NCBI GenBank assembly: GCA_045627805.1 | Contig: JAZQOJ010000201.1 | Location: forward strand, 90,593 to 154,592 | Direction of reading: 5' to 3' | Source: UBA1756 sp045627805 | GTDB lineage: Bacteria > Bacteroidota > Bacteroidia > Bacteroidales > WCHB1-69 | Length of the DNA: 64,000 bases | Part shown: piece by piece, positions 58,895-64,000 of the stretch | Position numbering within the stretch: the first letter of the stretch is position 1 | Layout: each line of letters opens with the position of its first letter | Notes under the pieces: generated by a model | What the model was told of the DNA's origin: nothing | Databases searched by the model: none | The model's input: only the letters and a program-made list of their open reading frames with translations | Program-made: the position numbers and the translations under genes

Positions 58895-60034
58895 ATGTAC
58901 CAACGAATTGTAAATTTAGAGCAATATATAGACGATATCAGCATCTTCTTATTCGGTGCACGACAGACGGGAAAATCAACATTATTAAAAAAGCGGTTTC
59001 CTACTGCCATTTACATAGACCTGCTCAATACAGAGACCTTTGCCAAATTTTCGCGTCGTCCGAGCTTATTATACGATTTATATCACGGGAAGGGCGCAGA
59101 AGATATCATCATCATTGATGAAATTCAGCAAATCCCGCTCATTTTGAATGAGGTGCATCGGCTTATTTCGGAACGCAATATCCGTTTTATACTTTGCGGT
59201 TCCAGTGCTCGGAAATTACGCCGTCAGGGGTACAATACGCTTGGCGGGCGAGCATTTCCGTGCTATCTGTTTCCTTTGGCGAGTGCCGAAATTCCTGATT
59301 TCGACCTTGACAGGGCACTTTCCCACGGAATGCTACCGCATTGTTATGATGCCAAAAACGCCTATCTGCTTCTGTCGGCCTACGTAGATGTATATCTTAA
59401 AGAAGAAATCAAAGCGGAGGCTTTGGTGCGAAATTTGGATAATTTCCAACGTTTTTTAGATGCCGCCGCCCTTACCGATGGCGAAATTGTCAATTATAAC
59501 AACATTGCAACCGACTGTTGGGTGAGTGCCCACACTGTGAAAGAGTATTTTTCCATTTTAGAGGATACGCTTATCGGCTATACTATTCCCGCTTATACCA
59601 AAACCATCAAACGGAGGGTAGTGCAATCGCCGAAATTCTATTTGTTTGACGTCGGACTAACTAACTACCTGCTGCATCGCAAAGAGGTGGTGAAAGGAAC
59701 ACCGGAGTACGGACACGCCTTTGAACATTTTGTTATGCAAGAACTAACGGCTTACATTCGCTACAATCGCAAGGAAGAAAAATTGTGCTATTGGCGAACC
59801 AGTACAGGACTTGAAGTAGATGCCGTAATTGGCGATAAACTCGCCATTGAAATCAAATCCACCGAAGATGTGCAGTCCAAGCATATCAAAAACTTGAAAG
59901 CTTTCAAAGAAGAGCATCCCGATTTCAAATTGATGGTCGTTTCTTTGGATAATATTTCCCGCAACTTGGGAGATGTGGAACAACTCTACATATACGATTT
60001 CCTGCAACAGCTTTGGGCTGGCCTGCTGTTTTAG
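58895..60034 (+). CDS. AAA ATPase with DUF4143/PD-(D/E)XK C-terminus
   Basis: 379 aa. Walker A GARQTGKST at 21-29, Walker B 'DIIIIDEIQQIP', sensor 'FILCGSSARKLRR', then the DUF4143 region (~165-270) and a nuclease-like end ('YWRTSTGLEVDAVIGDKLAIEIKST', a D...ExK arrangement). Family members are frequent in Bacteroidales mobile regions and their biological role is unresolved. Flanked by ~66-bp direct repeats. Confidence 0.88.
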   Translation: MYQRIVNLEQYIDDISIFLFGARQTGKSTLLKKRFPTAIYIDLLNTETFAKFSRRPSLLYDLYHGKGAEDIIIIDEIQQIPLILNEVHRLISERNIRFILCGSSARKLRRQGYNTLGGRAFPCYLFPLASAEIPDFDLDRALSHGMLPHCYDAKNAYLLLSAYVDVYLKEEIKAEALVRNLDNFQRFLDAAALTDGEIVNYNNIATDCWVSAHTVKEYFSILEDTLIGYTIPAYTKTIKRRVVQSPKFYLFDVGLTNYLLHRKEVVKGTPEYGHAFEHFVMQELTAYIRYNRKEEKLCYWRTSTGLEVDAVIGDKLAIEIKSTEDVQSKHIKNLKAFKEEHPDFKLMVVSLDNISRNLGDVEQLYIYDFLQQLWAGLLF

Positions 60035-60054
60035 TTTTTTCTCTACAACATTTC

Positions 60055-60120
60055 AAAGAACGTGGTGCCGATTTCTTTCGGCTTGGACCCTTGCTCGCAG
60101 TTTGGTGCGGGCGAGGAAAT
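60055..60120. repeat. Right copy of the ~66-bp direct repeat around the first AAA gene
   Basis: Partner of 58637-58702. It lies 15 nt after the stop of the 60135-60440 gene on the minus strand and includes its probable terminator hairpin. Confidence 0.8.
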
Positions 60121-60134
60121 GATTTGTTAGCCGA

Positions 60135-60440
60135 TTATTCTTTGCCTGCCGCGGCGATTGTAATGTCATTATTTGACAATTTGGTGTTGCTTTTATTCGC
60201 AACTTGTACGGTTACACCGAACAATTCTTTCATCTTGTTTTCAAAATTGCCGACTTTGAGGTTGCCAGCGCATTTAAGTTCGCCGCCTTTGGCATCGCCT
60301 TCGCGAATGGAAGCCAAAGTAGCGTTTTCATCTGCGAATTGTTTTCCCTTATAAACTCTTAAAGTTGCGCCAAAAGCATCTTTAAACTGTTTCTGAAGAC
60401 TTTTTACGGTCAAACGACCACTGATTGAAAATTCTGCCAT
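60135..60440 (-). CDS. Small soluble protein, paralogue of the 51340 product
   Basis: 101 aa. 'SGRLTVKSLQKQFKDAFGATLRVYKGKQFADENATLASIRE' then 'LKCAGNLKVGNFENKMKELFGVTVQVA'. No membrane segment. Unnamed alpha/beta family; its partner lies in the inserted island. Both this gene and the island operon start behind the same 11-bp repeat array, which suggests joint control. Confidence 0.6.
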   Translation of the reverse strand: MAEFSISGRLTVKSLQKQFKDAFGATLRVYKGKQFADENATLASIREGDAKGGELKCAGNLKVGNFENKMKELFGVTVQVANKSNTKLSNNDITIAAAGKE

Positions 60441-60579
60441 AATTGTAAAGTTTTAATGATTAATGTTGTGTAAAAAAGTATTTTTTTATTTCATCAACTT
60501 GAATTCTACATTTATTTTAGAGTGCAAATCACAATCACTTTCCTTTTTTCTCTCTGCAAATATCTCCCAAAATCCACTC

Positions 60580-60623
60580 TCTTTTAGTCCGCAATTAGTC
60601 CTTGTTTGGTTCTTGTTTAGTCC
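60580..60623 (-). promoter_or_regulatory. Four-unit 11-bp repeat array upstream of the 60135 gene
   Basis: On the minus strand: GGACTAAACAA, GAACCAAACAA, GGACTAATTGC, GGACTAAAAGA, exact 11-bp spacing, followed by GATATTTG near 60560. Same design as 55266-55309. The rest of 60441-60798 is AT-rich leader and the XRE promoter. Confidence 0.65.
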
Positions 60624-60769
60624 TTTTGCGTGAACATTAAAACAGCTAATTGTGTTCTATCAATGCGATGGCAAAAATACGAATTTTTGAGAAAATAATA
60701 AATTTTATTGTAATTTAAGAAAATAAATATTACGAAACTACAACTTAATATTGAAATTTCTCATATATC

Positions 60770-60794
60770 CATTGAAAAATCAATGCTAATTTTG
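60770..60794 (+). promoter_or_regulatory. Operator and promoter of the XRE gene
   Basis: Palindrome CATTGA-AAAA-TCAATG (60770-60785) directly before -7 TAATTTTG (60787-60794). The ATG is only 5 nt after the -7 box, so the mRNA is probably leaderless and the gene is likely autoregulated. Confidence 0.6.
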
Positions 60795-60798
60795 CGCT

Positions 60799-61116
60799 AT
60801 GGATATTGTACAGAACATTAAGAAGATTCGAATCGCGAAGAATATCAACCAGGATGTCATCGCAATGGCCTTGGGATTTGATGTCTCCAATTGGAACAAA
60901 ATCGAGAACGGAAAGCAGCAGCTGAAAGTCAATCAGCTTGAGAAAATCGCACAGGTTTTGGGCGTGAACGTGATCGACATCTTCACCTATCCCGACGTGT
61001 ATGTCAACCCGGCCACCCTGCGCAACGGTGAGCGCATTTCCGTCACCTTCGACATCCCGCTGGAGAACAAAGCCAACCTGCTGAAAATGATCCACGCAAA
61101 GCCGGAGCAGGAGTAG
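60799..61116 (+). CDS. XRE-family transcription regulator
   Basis: 105 aa. HTH at ~6-60 ('NIKKIRIAKNINQDVIAMALGFDVSNWNKIENGKQQLKVNQLEKIAQVLG'), then a short 'VIDIFTYPDVYVNP' C-terminal extension typical of Bacteroidota regulators. Its last codons are part of a sequence duplicated after the second AAA gene. Confidence 0.85.
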   Translation: MDIVQNIKKIRIAKNINQDVIAMALGFDVSNWNKIENGKQQLKVNQLEKIAQVLGVNVIDIFTYPDVYVNPATLRNGERISVTFDIPLENKANLLKMIHAKPEQE

Positions 61117-61193
61117 GGCTTAGGGGTTAGGGCTTAGGGTTTAGGGTTTAGTGGTTGGAGGACGGAGGATTTTTTAATTGAAAATTGAAGAAT
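61101..61193 (+). repeat. Left copy of a ~90-bp direct repeat around the second AAA gene
   Basis: It contains the end of the XRE gene, a TTAGGG-like run and GGTTGGAGGACGGAGG, and recurs at 62662-62747. The left copy has one extra 7-bp unit. Confidence 0.88.
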
Positions 61194-61238
61194 TTCCACT
61201 TTTTGAGGATGGTACAATTGAGTGCGACTGGAAATCAC

Positions 61239-61300
61239 AATCTCCCGAACAGAATCGTAATAATCTCCCGAACAGAATCATAATAATCTCCCGAAAATTT
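61239..61300 (+). repeat. 23-bp tandem repeat
   Basis: AATCTCCCGAACAGAATCGTAAT twice (61239-61261, 61262-61284, one change) plus a partial third. It lies ~70 nt before the AAA gene; a -7-like TAGTATTTTTGC follows near 61331. No gene in 61117-61368. Confidence 0.8.
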
Positions 61301-61368
61301 TACAAAATCGCTTTTGTATTTCGCTTATTATTAGTATTTTTGCAGTCTGGTTTTATTATTTTAATAAA

Positions 61369-62652
61369 ATGGAAAATTTTACATACAAACCTCGGATTGC
61401 AGATGCCATTTTACAACGAAAAATGCAAGGGAAAGGAGCTGTCTTGATAGAAGGCCCCAAGTGGTGCGGAAAGACGACTACAGCACAACAAATAGCAAAG
61501 AGTTCTTTGATGCTGGGCAAGAAAAGTGTTCTTGAAAAAAGCAGGGAGTTGGCGGAATTCAATCCAGACTTGCTGCTGGCTGGTGATACGCCTCGCTTAT
61601 TGGATGAATGGCAGACAATTCCCGCCTTATGGGATGAGGTGCGCAGCACTGTGGATGAACGCCATCAATTGGGCCAGTTCGTTTTGACAGGGTCTTCTGT
61701 GCTTCCAGAAGCAACGGAAACCATTCATAGCGGAACTGGGAGAATCGGACATCTGAATATGCGTCCGATGAGTTTGTACGAGTCAGGAGAGTCTAATGGA
61801 ACCGTTTCTCTGAGCGGCCTTTTCAATGGAGAAAATCTGGGAACTTGTCGTAACGAATTAGTTCTTCAAGACATCTGCTACCTGATTTGTCGTGGTGGTT
61901 GGCCACAAGCCACGCTCTTACAAGGAGATGTGGCGTTGGATCAGGCATTTGATTATGTAAAATCGGTTGTTTCTAAAGACATCATCCGCGTGGACCAAGT
62001 GCGGCGCTCTCCCGAACGTGCAAGGATGATAATGAGGTCGTATGCACGCAATCAGGGACATCAAATTCCATACACGACTATCTGTGAGGATATTAAATCT
62101 AATGACAGACAAAGCATTAGCGATGATACAGTGGCCGACTATGTGGAGGCACTCCGCAAACTTTTCGTTGTGGAAGATATGCCTGCCTGGAATCCGAATT
62201 TGCGAAGCAAGACGGCCATACGCACCTCTCACAACCGATATTTTGTTGATCCGAGCATCGCAGCGGCATCTCTGCGAGTGAGTCCGAAAGATTTGGAACA
62301 AGATCCCAAGGCCTGTGGAATGTTTTTTGAAGGGTTGGTGGTTCGAGATTTGCGCATTTTTGCTGACGCACTATTGGGCGAAGTCTATCACTATCGCGAT
62401 AACCGCGGTTTGGAATGCGATGCGGTCCTGCATCGTCGCAACGGACAATATGCGTTGATTGAAATCAAGTTGGGCGGCATTACGAAAATCAAAGAAGGAG
62501 CTGCCACTTTGAATGCTTTGAAGCAGGATTTGGATCCAGCGAAAATGCCGATGCCATCCTTCTGTATGATTGTTACGGCGGTGGGTGATTACGCATATCA
62601 ACGTAAGGAAGATGGGATTTTCGTGGTCCCCATCGGTTGTCTGAAACCCTGA
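61369..62652 (+). CDS. AAA ATPase with DUF4143/PD-(D/E)XK C-terminus, second gene
   Basis: 427 aa. Walker A GPKWCGKTT at 29-37, Walker B 'PRLLDEWQTIPALWDEVR', 'FVLTGSSVLPE' sensor, and 'YRDNRGLECDAVLHRRNGQYALIEIKLGG' as nuclease-like end. Same family as the 58895 product but a different subgroup. Carried as a cassette between ~90-bp direct repeats made of the resident XRE gene end. Confidence 0.88.
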   Translation: MENFTYKPRIADAILQRKMQGKGAVLIEGPKWCGKTTTAQQIAKSSLMLGKKSVLEKSRELAEFNPDLLLAGDTPRLLDEWQTIPALWDEVRSTVDERHQLGQFVLTGSSVLPEATETIHSGTGRIGHLNMRPMSLYESGESNGTVSLSGLFNGENLGTCRNELVLQDICYLICRGGWPQATLLQGDVALDQAFDYVKSVVSKDIIRVDQVRRSPERARMIMRSYARNQGHQIPYTTICEDIKSNDRQSISDDTVADYVEALRKLFVVEDMPAWNPNLRSKTAIRTSHNRYFVDPSIAAASLRVSPKDLEQDPKACGMFFEGLVVRDLRIFADALLGEVYHYRDNRGLECDAVLHRRNGQYALIEIKLGGITKIKEGAATLNALKQDLDPAKMPMPSFCMIVTAVGDYAYQRKEDGIFVVPIGCLKP

Positions 62653-62661
62653 TTCCGACGA

Positions 62662-62747
62662 GCCGGAGGAAGAGTAGGGCTTAGGGGTTAGGGCTTAGGG
62701 TTTAGTGGTTGGAGGACGGAGGATTTTTTAATTGAAAATTGAAGAAT
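62662..62747 (+). repeat. Right copy of the ~90-bp direct repeat
   Basis: Partner of 61101-61193. Its start (AGCCGGAGGAAGAGTAG) is a remnant of the last XRE codons and stop. Confidence 0.88.
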
Positions 62748-62815
62748 ATTTTCCGCCTTTGGCGTGAAACAAGAAATGCGCAGGAAATTTTGAGGAAATT
62801 AAAAGGAAATTTTTT
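62748..62815. repeat. Dispersed intergenic repeat, partial copy D
   Basis: CCGCCTTTGGCGTGAA then AAGAAATGCGC, AGGAAATTTTG, AGGAAATTAAA, AGGAAATTTTT, four 11-bp units. No gene is seen in 62653-63410, which is made mostly of this repeat family. Confidence 0.75.
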
Positions 62816-62952
62816 TGCCTGTTGTGTTTTGTGTTAAAAAAGTGATTTTTGCAACGAGAAAATAAAATATAAGGTTTGCAGTTTGGCAATTAAGTTTTTT
62901 TATTAACAAACAAACAGTTATCGAGTGCCTTTGTGCGGAGTAGAGTCCAAGC

Positions 62953-63136
62953 GTATCTTGCTGATTTATACGCTGAAAATTTAAGGATTGTCTGATAAGG
63001 GGAATTATGAGATGTGGAAACGGTTAACGTCGGTTAAACGGTTAATGGGATGAATGGACGAAGGGACGAATGCCGCCTGCGGCGTGATATAGGAAATTCG
63101 CAGGAAATTTCGAGGAAATTATCAGGAAATTTTTCT
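62953..63136. repeat. Dispersed intergenic repeat, copy B (inverted relative to A)
   Basis: Contains all three parts of copy A (47909-48104) in reverse: CTTGCTGATTTATACGCTGA, GGTTAACGTCGGTTAAACGG, GCCGCCTGCGGCG, and AGGAAATTCGC/AGGAAATTTCG/AGGAAATTATC/AGGAAATTTTT at exact 11-bp spacing. Confidence 0.8.
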
Positions 63137-63270
63137 TTTCCTTGCCGTTTCATAATGAAATAATAATGGAGAAACGTGCCGACAGCAGCCGCAAAGCGAG
63201 CTTTCTTTTAATAAGCTGTGAACTGACAATTCGGGATTCGCGATGTGTTGAGCGGTAATTCCGCAGTGCG

Positions 63271-63343
63271 GATAATTCCCATTATCGGAAGGTCCTAAAA
63301 TTTTTCGGTGTACAAATCAACAAGACGAAAAGGGATAATTCTG
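63271..63343. repeat. Dispersed intergenic repeat, partial copy C
   Basis: ATTATCGGAAGGTCCTAAAA and ACAAATCAACAAGAC, in the same orientation as copy A. Confidence 0.75.
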
Positions 63344-63410
63344 TTGATAAATAGGGTGCGGCCAACGGTCCTGTCCACATACTTCGGGGCTGCCGAATTG
63401 AGGAATGCGA

Positions 63411-64000
63411 TCAGGACTTCGCCTCCAGCTTGCGGATCTCATCTTCGGCCAGCCCCGTGACACTTGAAATGGTTACGGGATCCATACCTTTTTCCAACAT
63501 ATTTCTAACAAACGATGCTATGGCTTCCGCTCTTCCTTTTTCCACACCCTTTTCCATTCCTTCCTCCACTCCTTTCACCATACCTTCCTTTACGCCCTTC
63601 CCGTACGCCTCCCTGGCGGCGAGCTCCCTCGCGTAGGCAATCGCCTCCTGCACGTCCTCGTACTCCAGGATGCTCTTCTCGTAGTTCTCCTTTTCCATCT
63701 TGCTCATTTTTGAAATCCTACATTCGTCAAGCAGGTCCTGGAAGATGCCCTCCTGCCTCTCGTAGTCCGCCTCGCCGAAGTCCTGCATATTCTTCAGCAC
63801 ATACAGCCACTGGCGGAGCTCGGCCGAGACATCTTCCTGCTGCGCTGCAAAATTACACAAATTTAGGTAAAACACACCCGACTTCTTCGTTAAAATCCGA
63901 TTATTTTGGTCCTTGAGGAATATCGCCCGGAAACACTCGTCGCTGTGGCGGAACTCCGGCAGTTCGAAGTCCAGCAGGTTCACCGAGTAGGTGGGCACGA
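63411..64000 (-). CDS. C-terminal part of an Rpn/PD-(D/E)XK transposase-type nuclease
   Basis: The frame runs off the window, so the nuclease core is missing. Visible ~196 residues match the end of the PD-(D/E)XK nuclease family transposase/Rpn group: 'VPTYSVNLLDFELPEF', 'KSGVFYLNLCNF', 'ELRQWLYVLKNM', then a helical tail with imperfect KGxxEGMxKG repeats and 'TGLAEDEIRKLE'. Family members are abundant and often degraded in Bacteroidales. Confidence 0.85.
   Translation of the reverse strand, partial: VPTYSVNLLDFELPEFRHSDECFRAIFLKDQNNRILTKKSGVFYLNLCNFAAQQEDVSAELRQWLYVLKNMQDFGEADYERQEGIFQDLLDECRISKMSKMEKENYEKSILEYEDVQEAIAYARELAAREAYGKGVKEGMVKGVEEGMEKGVEKGRAEAIASFVRNMLEKGMDPVTISSVTGLAEDEIRKLEAKS

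Noticed and set aside
61239..61300. CRISPR array
   Set aside because: Head-to-tail 23-bp units without spacers and only 2.5 copies; no cas genes in the window.
61178..61447. 89-codon frame overlapping the second AAA gene
   Set aside because: It runs through the 23-bp tandem repeat and the AAA promoter and start; no family resemblance.

Overview
The window is chromosomal DNA from a member of the phylum Bacteroidota, most likely order Bacteroidales. The evidence is a type IX secretion C-terminal sorting domain, an rplK-rplA-rplJ-rplL-rpoB-rpoC-DUF3467 block with Bacteroidota-type proteins, and many promoters of the Bacteroidota form (TTG about 18-22 nt upstream of TAnnTTTG). I cannot name the genus.

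Layout. (1) 1-8956: the end of a T9SS-exported protein, an OmpA-family outer-membrane protein, a sensor-less histidine kinase, topA and a dipeptidyl-peptidase IV. (2) 8958-33802: a 24.8-kb element integrated in the 3' end of a tRNA-Gly(CCC) gene, bounded by a 29-bp direct repeat, with its tyrosine integrase next to the tRNA. (3) 33980-47902: an acetyltransferase-like protein, an SDR oxidoreductase, then secE-nusG-rplKAJL-rpoBC and a DUF3467 gene. (4) 47903-64000: an accessory region with dispersed repeats, a pcp/M20-peptidase/ion-channel operon split by a 4.2-kb island, two AAA/DUF4143 ATPase genes each bounded by duplicated resident sequence, and the end of an Rpn-type nuclease gene.

The integrated element is the main discovery candidate. 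It has a divergent repressor/Cro switch, a TOPRIM primase fused to a P-loop helicase, a YafQ-type toxin-antitoxin pair, a small FtsK/HerA-A32-like ATPase, a 206-aa beta-rich protein with its own promoter and tandem terminators (candidate major capsid protein), about fifteen tiny single-pass membrane proteins, a membrane-anchored HEXXH metallopeptidase, peptidoglycan-binding and peptidoglycan-cutting proteins and a lysis-like cassette. I see no terminase, portal, tape-measure, tail or relaxase gene. The simplest reading is a temperate, tailless virus with an internal membrane; its capsid gene is inferred from context, not from recognised homology. Two GTTAC-iteron loci in mirror-image orientation bracket its late module. 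Its cargo includes BECR-fold nuclease-like genes followed by possible convergent small RNAs, two proteins sharing one N-terminal domain with different C-termini, and a tandem triplication of a membrane protein.

Recurring themes in region 4 are cassettes bounded by direct duplications of the neighbouring resident gene end, and arrays of 11-bp repeats: one type upstream of two small-protein genes, another inside a dispersed intergenic repeat. All functional statements come from reading the sequence and translated proteins without database searches.
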